A stretch of 64,000 bases of DNA from Bog-473 sp963704355 (GTDB lineage Bacteria; Actinomycetota; Acidimicrobiia; Acidimicrobiales; RAAP-2): NCBI GenBank assembly GCA_963704355.1, contig OY969891.1, positions 4,402,001 to 4,466,000 of the forward strand, written 5' to 3'. Every line of letters starts with the position of its first letter. Within the stretch, counting starts at the first letter, position 1. This document shows positions 49,248 to 57,830 of this stretch, in pieces. Below the pieces are notes generated by a model. The model was not told the DNA's origin and made no database searches. It worked only from the letters and a program-made list of their open reading frames with translations. The position numbers and the translations under genes are program-made.

Positions 49248-50750
49248 TCAGACGGCCCAGGTGAGCGTCGCCGAGAGCTGGGCCCGCGCCATTCCCTTCA
49301 GGCGCGTCTCGCGATGGCCGTCGAAAGCGAACTCGCCGGAGCCCTGGACCAGCTGCTCGGAGAGCGAGGAGACAAGAATCTCGCCCGGGCCGGCGGCGTC
49401 CGCCAGACGGCTGGCGACGATGACGGTGTGGCCCAAATAGTCATCGTCCTCGACGACGGCGTCACCGGTGTGGATGCCGATGTGGACGGCGATCTTTTCG
49501 CCCTCGGAGGAGACGTGTTCCCGAAAGGCGCGTTGGATGTCGATGGCGCATCGCATGGCGCGGGCCACGCCGCTGAACGCGACCATGAACCCGTCGCCCT
49601 GGACCTTGATCTCTCGTCCTCCGTTGCGAGCGAGGGCCTCGCGCACGACGCGGTGGTGCTCGTGCAGGACCCGGCGCGAGGCCTGGTCGCCCAGGCGCTC
49701 GGTGATGCCGGCGTAGTCGACCATGTCGCAGAACAGGATGGTGACAGTGCCGTCGTTCGGCAACCCGGCTGCGTCGTCGGACGCCTCAGGCGGCGTCGGT
49801 TCCGACGACGGGGTGGACGGTGAGGCTGAGGTCGACGTGGGCGTCGATGCGGAGGCCGATGTCGACGTCGACGTCGGTGGCGGTGGCGGCGGCGGCGGTG
49901 CTGGTGCGGTTGGCGTCACCGGATCGGCGGCGCCGGTGGGCTCGTCCCAGCGCGCCCGGTCGACGCGGCGCTGCGCGTGCCGCTGGGCGTGCAGCTCGCG
50001 GCGTATCTGGCGGCCGAGGGCGGCCAGGTCGACGGGGCCATCGGGTGCGACGGCAGCGGCGGCGTCGAACGCGTTCATGACGATGCTCGATGCCGACGTC
50101 CCCAGCTGCTTCGCCGACCGGATGGGCCGGCTCTTCACCTCGATACCGCCCATGACGGCGAAGCCACGAATGATGATGCGGGGTGAACCGGGGACGATCG
50201 GCACGTCCTTTAGTCGGAGGCTGCGCCCCCCCATGAACGAGAACCCCCGCAGGTCGACGTCGAAGCCCTCCGGGACGATGATCTCGATGCCGCCCCAAAA
50301 GGCGAACGCGGTGATCTCCACCTCGGGCCCCTCGATCTCGGCGCTGCGCAGGTCCATGTCGCAGCCGCCCATGACGGCAACGGCCTTGGTCTTGCCACCG
50401 ATACGCCAGCGGCCCTTGGTCGAATGACCGCTCATGACCGCGATGTGCCATCGGCTCGTCTTGCGTGGCGTCGCCACCTGGGCCAACTGAGTCTCGGCCG
50501 GCCTTCTCACCGCCTCGTTCGAGGCCGGCAGGTCGGTCATGACGGAGTCCAGTTCGCCCCGCGTCTTGGCCTCGAGAGCTGCACTCATCCGCTCAGAGAA
50601 CTCATCGAGGGTGAGACGGCCCGCCGCCACGTGCTCCCGCAACAAGGTCACCGTGCGATCTCGATCCGCGTCGGCGACGCGCTGGGCGAGCTCCGAGCCC
50701 GGTGGGGGCGGGGGCCGGCGCTCGCCTTCGGGGGGAGGAGGTTCGGCCAC
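49248..50750 (-). CDS. DUF1707 - LiaF-like - class III cyclase fusion protein
   Basis: A 500-residue three-part protein. It starts with a Pro-rich tail and DUF1707 (DRDRTVTLLREHVAAGRLTLDEFSERMSAALEAKTRGEL). A beta-helical LiaF/DUF2154-like part follows (AVMGGCDMDLRSAEIEGPEVEITAFAFWGGIEIIVPEGF). After a low-complexity Pro/Ser/Thr linker comes the cyclase domain: VTILFCDMVDYAGI, GGREIKVQGDGFMVAF and YLGHTVIVASRLADAAGPGEILVSS. The transition-state Asn is replaced by Ile (HTVIVASRL instead of xxVNxAxRL), so activity may be low or altered. No transmembrane segment is visible. It is divergent from the HMGCS-like gene. The start is GTG 50750. Confidence 0.85.
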   Translation of the reverse strand: MAEPPPPEGERRPPPPPGSELAQRVADADRDRTVTLLREHVAAGRLTLDEFSERMSAALEAKTRGELDSVMTDLPASNEAVRRPAETQLAQVATPRKTSRWHIAVMSGHSTKGRWRIGGKTKAVAVMGGCDMDLRSAEIEGPEVEITAFAFWGGIEIIVPEGFDVDLRGFSFMGGRSLRLKDVPIVPGSPRIIIRGFAVMGGIEVKSRPIRSAKQLGTSASSIVMNAFDAAAAVAPDGPVDLAALGRQIRRELHAQRHAQRRVDRARWDEPTGAADPVTPTAPAPPPPPPPPTSTSTSASASTPTSTSASPSTPSSEPTPPEASDDAAGLPNDGTVTILFCDMVDYAGITERLGDQASRRVLHEHHRVVREALARNGGREIKVQGDGFMVAFSGVARAMRCAIDIQRAFREHVSSEGEKIAVHIGIHTGDAVVEDDDYLGHTVIVASRLADAAGPGEILVSSLSEQLVQGSGEFAFDGHRETRLKGMARAQLSATLTWAV

Positions 50751-50787
50751 TGCCGACAGTTTGCCCGTTTTTCCCTGGCAGAGGAAG

Positions 50788-50806
50788 ATCTGACGCCCCG
50801 TCAGAC
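50788..50806. promoter_or_regulatory. Operator palindrome ATCTGACGCCCCGTCAGAC
   Basis: This is the same site as 26464-26482 read on the other strand, with only the outermost base changed. It lies 31 bp before the GTG start of the HMGCS-like gene, in an 87-bp divergent gap, so it could affect both directions. The equal distance to a start codon at two lipid loci supports a shared regulator. Confidence 0.75.
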
Positions 50807-50837
50807 GCTCTCCGGGCAGCCGTTAGGCTCCTCCGCC

Positions 50838-52271
50838 GTGCGAGGGATCATCAGCGCGGCGGGGTACGTGCCGTACCGGCGCCTCTCCCGGGCGGACATT
50901 GCGGCCTTCATGGGGAGCGGGGGCGGAAAGGGCACGCGGGCGGTGGCGTCGCACGATGAGGACACCACGACCTTGGGAGTCGAGGCGGCGCGGCTGGCGT
51001 TGCGCGGCGCGGCGTCGGCCGGACACGTGCCTGATTCGGTCTGGTTCGCCACCTCGCAGCCGGCGTACCTGGACAAGACGAATGCGACCGCAGTGGTCGC
51101 TGCGCTGCGGCTCCCTGGCGACGTTGCCGCCTACGACTTCGGGGGCGCGTTGCGATCGGGGATGGGCTCACTCGTCACCGCGCTCCGGGGTGGCGGCACG
51201 ACCCTCGTCGTCTCCGCGGACATGCGTGACGGCCTTCCCACGAGCGCCGACGAATCTTCGGGAGGGGACGCCGGCGCCGCTGTTCTCGTCGGCGACGGGC
51301 CCGACGTCCTGGCCGCCTTCGCCGGGGCCGCCTCGGCTTCGGATGAGTTCACGGATCGCTGGCGCGCACCCGGCCAGCGGGTTTCGAAGCTGTGGGAAGA
51401 GCGCTTCGGCGAGAACCGCTACCTGGCTCTCGGCCAAGAGGCCCTCGCCCGAGCGTTGAAGGCCGCCGGCATCGAGCCAGGGGACCTCGGGCGTCTCGTC
51501 GTGACCGGGATGCACGGGCGGGCCGTGACGGGCTTGGCGAAGAAGTTGTCGCTCGGTGAGGGGGTCGTCGCCGACGACCTGGCCCCGACGGTCGGCCAGA
51601 GCGGCGCCGCGCATCCTCTCCTCGTGCTCGCCTCAGCGCTCGAGTCGATGGCTGCGGACGGTGTTCCTGCGGGAACGGCGATCGCGCTCGTCCACCTGGC
51701 GGACGGCGCGGATGCCGTCGTCCTCCGCACGACCGAGGCGCTGGCGAAGTGGCGGCCGAACCGCCCTGTCGCGAGTCAGCTGGCCCACGGCGGTCCGATC
51801 GCCTACGGCAAGTTCCTCTCGTGGCGGGGACAGCTTCAACCAGAGCCGCCCCGACGGCCCGAGCCGGCGCGCGTGTCGAGCACGGCCGCCCACCGCAACG
51901 AGGACTGGAAGTTCGGGTTCGTGGGGTCGAAGGACCGCAGTTCCGGCGCGGTCCACCTTCCACCGTCCCGGGTCTCCATGGAGGGCGGCGCGGTCGACGA
52001 CATGGAGCCGGTCCCGATGGCCGAAGCCACGGGCACCGTGGTGACGTCCACCATCGACCGTCTGGCGTACTCGCCGAGCCCACCCATCGTCTTCGCCATC
52101 GTCGACTTCGACGGGGGCGGTCGTTACGCCGTCGAATTGACCGACACCGAGCCGGACGAGATCCGCGCCGGGAGCCGGGTCGAAATGACGTTTCGACGGC
52201 TCTTCAGCTCCGATGGCATCCACGACTACTTCTGGAAGGCTCGTCCGGTGCGCACGGAAGGAGAGGGCTGA
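50838..52271 (+). CDS. HMG-CoA-synthase-like protein fused to an OB-fold domain, without cysteine
   Basis: A 477-residue fusion. The N-terminal part resembles HMG-CoA synthase/KAS III: IISAAGYVPYRRLSRADIAAFMG, TTLGVEAARLALRGA, VWFATSQPAYLDKTNAT. The C-terminal part from about residue 380 resembles a DUF35 OB-fold (ATGTVVTSTIDRLAYSPSPPIVFAIVDFDGGGRYAVELTDTEPDEIRAGSRVEMTFRRLF). The nucleophile segment reads YDFGGALRSGM, with Ala-Leu where Cys is expected, and the whole protein contains no Cys, so the zinc ribbon is also lost. It overlaps the thiolase start in TGATG. It may be a structural or CoA-binding partner of that thiolase. The start is GTG 50838. Confidence 0.82.
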   Translation: MRGIISAAGYVPYRRLSRADIAAFMGSGGGKGTRAVASHDEDTTTLGVEAARLALRGAASAGHVPDSVWFATSQPAYLDKTNATAVVAALRLPGDVAAYDFGGALRSGMGSLVTALRGGGTTLVVSADMRDGLPTSADESSGGDAGAAVLVGDGPDVLAAFAGAASASDEFTDRWRAPGQRVSKLWEERFGENRYLALGQEALARALKAAGIEPGDLGRLVVTGMHGRAVTGLAKKLSLGEGVVADDLAPTVGQSGAAHPLLVLASALESMAADGVPAGTAIALVHLADGADAVVLRTTEALAKWRPNRPVASQLAHGGPIAYGKFLSWRGQLQPEPPRRPEPARVSSTAAHRNEDWKFGFVGSKDRSSGAVHLPPSRVSMEGGAVDDMEPVPMAEATGTVVTSTIDRLAYSPSPPIVFAIVDFDGGGRYAVELTDTEPDEIRAGSRVEMTFRRLFSSDGIHDYFWKARPVRTEGEG

Positions 52272-53464
52272 TGGGTTCGCACGGCATCCGCGACAAAGTG
52301 GCCATCGTCGGGATGGGCTGCACCCAATTCGCCGAGCAATGGGAGAAGGGGCTCGACGATCTCATCGTTGATGCGTCGACGGAGACGTTCGCCTCTGCGG
52401 GCATCGCCAAGGACGATGTCGACGCCTATTGGTTCGGGACGGCGCAGAGCGGGATGAGCGGGATCACTCTGGCCAGGCCGCTGCAGTTGCACAACAAGCC
52501 GGTGACCAGGGTCGAGAACTACTGCACGACCGGCTCCGAGGCGCTGCGCGGCGCGGTCTACGCGGTGGCCTCGGGAGCGTACGACGTCGCGATGGCCGTC
52601 GGCGCCGAGAAGGTCAAGGACAGCGGGTATCAGGGCCTCAACGCCGTGAATCCGCCGAACGACGGGACGGCGCGCACTTTGACCGCGGCCGCCATGTTCT
52701 CGATGGTGGCGCCCGCCTACGCGCAGAAGTACGGCGTGGACGACGAAACGATGGGCGAGGTCCTGGCGTCGATCGCGGTGAAAAACCATTACAACGGGGC
52801 GCGCAACCCGAGGGCGCAGTTCCGGCGGGAGATCACGAAGGAAGCCGTACTGGCCTCACCACGGCTGGCGGGAACCCTCGGCGTGTTCGATTGTGCTGGC
52901 GTCGCGGACGGCGCCGCGGCGGCCATCGTCGTGCGCGCCGAGGATGCGCTTCGGTACACGGACAAGCCGCTCTACATCAAGGCGCTGTCTTTCGCGGCCG
53001 GCAGTGGGTCCGGGCTCATCGACCCCGGATACGACTACACCCACTTTCCGGAGTGCGAGGCGGCAGCAGCCGACGCCTACGCGCAGGCGGGGATCACCGA
53101 CCCCAGGCGACAGTTGGCGATGGCCGAAGTGCACGACTGCTTCACGCCGACGGAGCTCGTGCTGATGGAGGACCTCGGGTTCGCGCCCCGCGGGACGGCA
53201 TGGAAAGAGGTGCTGGCTGGGACGTTCCGCCTCGATGGTGAGCTGCCGGTGAACCCCGACGGTGGCCTCAAGAGCTTCGGCCACCCGGTCGGCGCGTCCG
53301 GGCTCCGCATGTTCTTTGAGTGCTGGCTGCAGATGCGCGGCGAGGCACCCGAGGAGCGCCAGATCGCGACGACCGACCGTGGCCTGGCCATGACACACAA
53401 TCTGGGTGGCTACCCGGGCGAGATGTTGTCATTCGTTTCGGTCGTGGGGTCGCACCTCGGCTGA
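52271..53464 (+). CDS. Thiolase / acetyl-CoA acetyltransferase family protein
   Basis: A 397-residue thiolase-fold enzyme. The nucleophile Cys is in VENYCTTGSEALRGAVYAVASG. Later active-site parts are EVHDCFTPTELVLMEDLGF, NPDGGLKSFGHPVGASGLRM and MTHNLGGYPGEM. This is the SCP-x/lipid-transfer subgroup that works with OB-fold DUF35 domains, here fused to the preceding gene. ATG 52271 overlaps that gene's stop. The shared operator with the ACAD operon suggests a later step (chain cleavage) of the same acyl-CoA pathway; this is inference. Confidence 0.88.
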   Translation: MGSHGIRDKVAIVGMGCTQFAEQWEKGLDDLIVDASTETFASAGIAKDDVDAYWFGTAQSGMSGITLARPLQLHNKPVTRVENYCTTGSEALRGAVYAVASGAYDVAMAVGAEKVKDSGYQGLNAVNPPNDGTARTLTAAAMFSMVAPAYAQKYGVDDETMGEVLASIAVKNHYNGARNPRAQFRREITKEAVLASPRLAGTLGVFDCAGVADGAAAAIVVRAEDALRYTDKPLYIKALSFAAGSGSGLIDPGYDYTHFPECEAAAADAYAQAGITDPRRQLAMAEVHDCFTPTELVLMEDLGFAPRGTAWKEVLAGTFRLDGELPVNPDGGLKSFGHPVGASGLRMFFECWLQMRGEAPEERQIATTDRGLAMTHNLGGYPGEMLSFVSVVGSHLG

Positions 53465-53564
53465 CCGCGGCCAGGGTACGCCCGAGCCAGGCTTCATCCA
53501 CGAGAGATGGGCCGCCTGCGCAGGGGTGTCGACTGGACAGCCGATGGGCTGGGGAATAGCACCT

Positions 53565-54875
53565 TTATGTCACCGTGAACGTCGTGGCGGTCTTCGCTGA
53601 CCCTCCGGGTGTCTTTACGTTGATCTTGCCGGTTGTGGCTGCAGGCGGGACCTTTACCTTGATCTTGGTGGCCGTATCGCTCGTGATTGTGGCCGATACG
53701 CCGTTGAAGGTGACCTTGGTTGCCCCGCCCAGATTGCTGCCTTTGATCGTGACGATCGTCCCGACCGGCCCAGAGGTCGGGGTGAAGCTACTGATCGTAG
53801 GTGCCGCCTCACCGACGATGATGCGCCCGATGGAGTTTCCATCGGTATTTGTGAACCACAGGTTGTTATCAGGTCCTGTGGTTATGTCGAAGGGAGCGTT
53901 GATCGAGGGAGCGGTGTAGTTGCTGACCACGCCGCTGGTTGTTATGCGGCCGATTGAGTCGTTGGCGAGGTTGGTGAACCATAGAGCGCCGTCGGGCCCG
54001 ACGGTGATGCTGGTCGGGCCGAGGATGCCTGTTCCTGTGTAGTTGGTGACGACGCCGCTTGTGGTGATCCGTCCGATTGAGCCGTTACCATCGTTCGTGA
54101 ACCACAGAGCCCCGTCGGGTCCCGAGGTGATTCCCTCTGGTGAGCTGATGCCCGTTCCCGTGTAGTTCGTGATCACCCCGCTTGTGGTGATCCGCCCAAT
54201 CGAGTTGCTGGTCAGATTGGTGAACCACAGAGCGCCGTCCGGCCCAGTCACGATGTCAATCGGGTCGTTGACGCCAGTCCCCGAGTAGTCAGTGGTGGTA
54301 CCACCGGTTGTGACGCGGCCTATCGTCGAACTGTTGGCGTCATAGTTGGCAAACCAAAGGGCACCATCGGGTCCTGAGGTGATTCCATACGGAGTGCAAA
54401 TGGTCGTTTGGTAGCAGAGACCGCTACTGGTGGGGTTGGTGACAGTGCCGCCTGTTGTGATACGTCCGATCGAGTTGTTCTCGTAGTTGGTGAACCAGAG
54501 GGCTCCGTGGGGTTCGCTCGTGATGCCACGCGGACCACTGATGCCCGAGCCCGTGTAATTGGTGACCGTGCCGCTCGTGGTGATACGTCCGATCGAGTTG
54601 TTGCTGAAGTTGGTAAACCACATGGCTCCATCAGATCCAGAGGTGATGTACTCGGGTCCGGAAATGCCAACGCCGGTGAATTTCGTGACGGTCACCGTTG
54701 GCGAGGCCGATGCCGGCGAAACGGAGAACAGCGCTGCCAAGAAGGTTGTCACGGCGAGCACAACAGCAAAGTGTCGCCCTGTCGACAGTTGGGGTCGACG
54801 TCGTACGGCACACCTGCGGCCCCCTCCCGAAAACCCGCGGTGAGATGACCTTCGTTGCCCGATCGTCCGAAGCAT
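53565..54875 (-). CDS. Secreted seven-bladed Vgb-like propeller with IPT/Ig domain
   Basis: A 436-residue exported protein. The signal peptide (HFAVVLAVTTFLAALFSVSPASAS) precedes seven repeats of about 42 aa with the pattern ITSGPDGALWFTNxxxNSIGRITTSG, as in virginiamycin B lyase-like propellers. Each repeat gives one blade. A C-terminal IPT/TIG domain (PTISSFTPTSGPVGTIVTIKGSNLGGATKVTFNGVSA) follows. Vgb itself needs a catalytic His and Glu; the propeller here has only one His (EPHGALW), so lyase activity is doubtful and binding more likely. ATG 54875 has GGAGGGG upstream. The gap 54876-55096 shows no gene. Confidence 0.83.
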   Translation of the reverse strand: MLRTIGQRRSSHRGFSGGGRRCAVRRRPQLSTGRHFAVVLAVTTFLAALFSVSPASASPTVTVTKFTGVGISGPEYITSGSDGAMWFTNFSNNSIGRITTSGTVTNYTGSGISGPRGITSEPHGALWFTNYENNSIGRITTGGTVTNPTSSGLCYQTTICTPYGITSGPDGALWFANYDANSSTIGRVTTGGTTTDYSGTGVNDPIDIVTGPDGALWFTNLTSNSIGRITTSGVITNYTGTGISSPEGITSGPDGALWFTNDGNGSIGRITTSGVVTNYTGTGILGPTSITVGPDGALWFTNLANDSIGRITTSGVVSNYTAPSINAPFDITTGPDNNLWFTNTDGNSIGRIIVGEAAPTISSFTPTSGPVGTIVTIKGSNLGGATKVTFNGVSATITSDTATKIKVKVPPAATTGKINVKTPGGSAKTATTFTVT

Positions 54876-55096
54876 GCCGTGAACCCCTCCGTAGCGGATT
54901 GTCACAGGCTAGGGACGAGCGTTCAGTACCGCAATTGAAAGCGAACCGCTCAGGACTTTCGCCCGCCCGGTAGTAGCAACGACTGCGCCTTGGAAGCGGT
55001 CCTAGGGGAGCGATCCTCTGTTGTGGAAGATTTAGGCGCCGATTTCCTGTAAAGCCAGCATGGAGCTTCCCCGGGTCCACAGTGGCCCGCCGGCAG

Positions 55097-56218
55097 TCAG
55101 TCCAGGAGCATCTCGAGGGGCGTGTACTCCAGACCGTGTGCGTCGGCCACAGGCTTGTACACCACCCGACCGTCGGCCACGTTGACGCCCTCTCCCAGCG
55201 CATGGTCGGCGCGAACGGCCCGCTTCCACCCTAAATCTGCGATGCTCAGCGTGTAGGGCAGCGTCGCGTTGGCCATCGCATGCGTTGAGGTGTGGGGCAC
55301 GGCGCCCGGCATGTTCGACACGCAGTAGAAGATCGACCCGTGCGCCTCGTAAGTCGGATGCGAGTGCGTCGTCGGGTGCGTCGACTCGAAACACCCTCCT
55401 TGATCCACCGAGATATCGACCAGGACCGAACCCTGCCGCATCTGTTCGACCAGCGCGTCAGAGACAAGATGGGGAGCCCGAGCGCCGACAACCAGGACGG
55501 CGCCGATCACGATGTCGGCGTCGATGCAAATCTCCTCGATGGCGTGCTGTGACGAGGCGATCGTCTCGAGCTCACCTCGAAAGTGGTGATCCACCTCTCG
55601 CAGCTTGTCGAGGTTGCGGTCGAGGACGAAGACCTCCGAATGCATGCCCACGGCGATGGTGGCAGCAGCGAAGCCCGCGACACCCGCCCCGAGGATGACG
55701 ACACGCGCGCAGCGGACGCCGGGCACACCGCTGACCAGCACCCCGCGGCCCCCGCCGGGTCGCATCAGATGATGCGCGCCCATGAGCGGGGCCATCCGTC
55801 CCGCCACCTCGCTCATCGGTGCGAGCAGTGGGAGTGAATTGTCGGCGAGTCGCACCGTCTCGTAGGCGATGGCGACGTTGCCGGCGGCGATCAGAGCATC
55901 CGTGCACTCCCTCGACGCCGCGAGGTGCAAGTAGGTGAACAGGGTCTGCCCCTGGCGCAGGCCGAGCCGGTGGTACTCCACAGGGAGCGGCTCCTTGACC
56001 TTGCAGACGAGGTCGGCAGCCGCCCAGAGGTCGTCGGCGTCCTCCACGATGGTCGCTCCCGTCCGAACGAACTCCGCGTCGGACATGGCCGAACCGTCGC
56101 CGGCGCCTTTTTGGACGTAGACGTGATGGCCGGCGGAGGTCAGTTCGCGTGCCCCTGCCGGCGTGATAGCCACCCGGTACTCGTCCTCCTTCACCTCGGT
56201 GGGGACCCCGATAATCAT
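55097..56218 (-). CDS. ald: Alanine dehydrogenase
   Basis: A 373-residue NAD-dependent enzyme converting L-alanine to pyruvate and ammonia. It shows MIIGVPTEVKEDEYRVAITPAGARELTSAGH, the substrate Lys in VCKVKEPLPVEY, YLHLAA (catalytic His), the nucleotide fold VVILGAGVAGFAAATIAVGM and VDISVDQGGCFESTHPTTHSHPTY. The length is typical. It starts 3 nt after the aldehyde dehydrogenase stop, so it is the second gene of that operon. In mycobacteria ald is controlled by a nearby Lrp-type AldR; an Lrp gene lies on the other side of the operon. Confidence 0.95.
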   Translation of the reverse strand: MIIGVPTEVKEDEYRVAITPAGARELTSAGHHVYVQKGAGDGSAMSDAEFVRTGATIVEDADDLWAAADLVCKVKEPLPVEYHRLGLRQGQTLFTYLHLAASRECTDALIAAGNVAIAYETVRLADNSLPLLAPMSEVAGRMAPLMGAHHLMRPGGGRGVLVSGVPGVRCARVVILGAGVAGFAAATIAVGMHSEVFVLDRNLDKLREVDHHFRGELETIASSQHAIEEICIDADIVIGAVLVVGARAPHLVSDALVEQMRQGSVLVDISVDQGGCFESTHPTTHSHPTYEAHGSIFYCVSNMPGAVPHTSTHAMANATLPYTLSIADLGWKRAVRADHALGEGVNVADGRVVYKPVADAHGLEYTPLEMLLD

Positions 56219-56221
56219 CGG

Positions 56222-57649
56222 TTACTCCTCGATGTTGCTCATCACGTGCTTCACGCGCGTGTAGTCCTCGAAGCCGTACATCGACAGGTCCTTTCCGTAG
56301 CCCGAGCGTTTGAATCCGCCGTGTGGCATTTCGGCGACCAACGGGATGTGGGTGTTGATCCACACACAACCGAAGTCGAGATCGCGCGCCATGCGCATGG
56401 CCCGGCCGTGATCACGTGTCCAGACCGAGGAAGCCAGGCCGTACTGCACCCCATTGGCCCATTGGAGTGCTTCGGCTTCGTCGCTGAACTCCTGCACCGT
56501 GATCACCGGCCCGAAGACCTCGGACTGGATCATCTCGTCGTCCTGTCGCAAACCGGCCACCACCGTCGGTGCAAAGCAGAACCCACGATCGCCCACCTGC
56601 GAACCGCCGGTCACCACCGAGGCGTGTGCGGGCACGCGTTCTAGGAAGCCGCCGACGCGCTCGAGCTGTGACGCGTTGTTCAACGGGCCGTAGTCAGCCG
56701 CGGCGTTGTCGATGCCGCCCACCGTCGTGCCTTCAGCTTGCTCGACCAGCGCCGACAGCAGCGCCTCGTGAACTCTTGGTCCGGCCAGGATTCGCGTCGC
56801 GGCGGTGCAGTCCTGCCCCGCGTTGAAGTAGCCGGCCCCTGCAATACCCACGGCCGCCGCCGCGGGATCGGCGTCGTCGAAGACGATCACCGGTGCCTTG
56901 CCGCCGAGCTCGAGGTGGACGCGCTTGAGGGTGGGCGCGGCAGCGGCCGCCACCTCCATGCCAGCCCGGACGGATCCGGTGACCGAAACCATGGCCGGCG
57001 TCTCGTGCTCGACCAGTGCCCGACCGGTGTCTCGGTCGCCGCAGATCACATTGAAGACGCCGGGGGGAAGATGGTCGGACATGATCTCGGCCATCAGCAA
57101 GGCGGTCACGGGCGTGGTGTCCGACGGTTTCAGGACCATGGTGTTGCCTGCCGCCAGAGCGGGTGCGAACTTCCACACCGCCATCATCATCGGGTAGTTC
57201 CAAGGCGTCACTGCGCCGCAGACGCCGATGGGCTCGCGACGGATATAGGACGTGTGCCCCGTCATGTACTCGGCGGCGGCCAAGCCCTGAAGATGGCGCG
57301 CCGCGCCGGCGAAGAACCGGATCTGGTCGATCATCGGCGGGATCTCTTCGTCCATGGTGAGCTGGAACGGCTTCCCCGTGTTCACGGATTCGGCTCGGAC
57401 CAGGTCTTCCGCCCTGGCCTCGAGAGCGTCGGCAATCCGGATCAGCGCCAGGCTGCGCTCCGACGGGGTGGTCCGGCGCCATGCCACGAAGGCGTCCGCG
57501 GCAGACCGCACGGCGCGGTCCACGTCGGCGGGCCCGGAGACGGGAGCCTCGGCGAACGCGTCACCTGTCGAGGGGTCGATCAGGGGTGCGAGAGGCCCGT
57601 CCTCGGCGTCGCAGTAAACGCCACCGACGAAATTCTGCAACCTGCGCAT
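56222..57649 (-). CDS. Aldehyde dehydrogenase, aminobutyraldehyde/betaine-aldehyde type
   Basis: A 475-residue NAD(P) aldehyde dehydrogenase. The cofactor region is GAVTPWNYPMMMAVWKFAPALAAGNTMVLKPSDTTP, the general base Glu lies in VHLELGGKAPVIVFDDAD and the catalytic Cys in FNAGQDCTAATRI, with the C-terminal EMPHGGFKRSGYGKDLSMYGFEDYT. The FNAGQDC block and end resemble 4-aminobutyraldehyde dehydrogenases of putrescine catabolism. ATG 57649 has GGGAG upstream; the frame extends to 57733 without homology. The neighbouring aminotransferase and amine oxidase genes fit amine breakdown. Confidence 0.92.
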   Translation of the reverse strand: MRRLQNFVGGVYCDAEDGPLAPLIDPSTGDAFAEAPVSGPADVDRAVRSAADAFVAWRRTTPSERSLALIRIADALEARAEDLVRAESVNTGKPFQLTMDEEIPPMIDQIRFFAGAARHLQGLAAAEYMTGHTSYIRREPIGVCGAVTPWNYPMMMAVWKFAPALAAGNTMVLKPSDTTPVTALLMAEIMSDHLPPGVFNVICGDRDTGRALVEHETPAMVSVTGSVRAGMEVAAAAAPTLKRVHLELGGKAPVIVFDDADPAAAAVGIAGAGYFNAGQDCTAATRILAGPRVHEALLSALVEQAEGTTVGGIDNAAADYGPLNNASQLERVGGFLERVPAHASVVTGGSQVGDRGFCFAPTVVAGLRQDDEMIQSEVFGPVITVQEFSDEAEALQWANGVQYGLASSVWTRDHGRAMRMARDLDFGCVWINTHIPLVAEMPHGGFKRSGYGKDLSMYGFEDYTRVKHVMSNIEE

Positions 57650-57735
57650 GCCGCTCCCTTCACATGTGGACCCAGGTACAGGATCACAGAACTTCCCGAG
57701 TCGAACAAGCGTTTTCGCAATTTTGGGACTCAAAT

Positions 57736-57796
57736 GTGACGGATTCTGCTTGACTCAACCGGTGAAGGTGACACAATTCTGCACAGGTAACACCTG
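57736..57796. promoter_or_regulatory. Candidate Lrp binding region in the divergent gap
   Basis: The 181-bp gap between the aldehyde dehydrogenase and Lrp genes holds two related direct repeats, GTGACGGATTCTGC (57736-57749) and GTGACACAATTCTGC (57768-57782), about three helical turns apart. A palindrome CAGGT-AAC-ACCTG follows (57784-57796). Lrp/AldR proteins bind several such sites; binding here is inferred. Confidence 0.4.
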
Positions 57797-57830
57797 GACT
57801 TCACGCGGTCGACCGATAGAGAGGTGCGAG

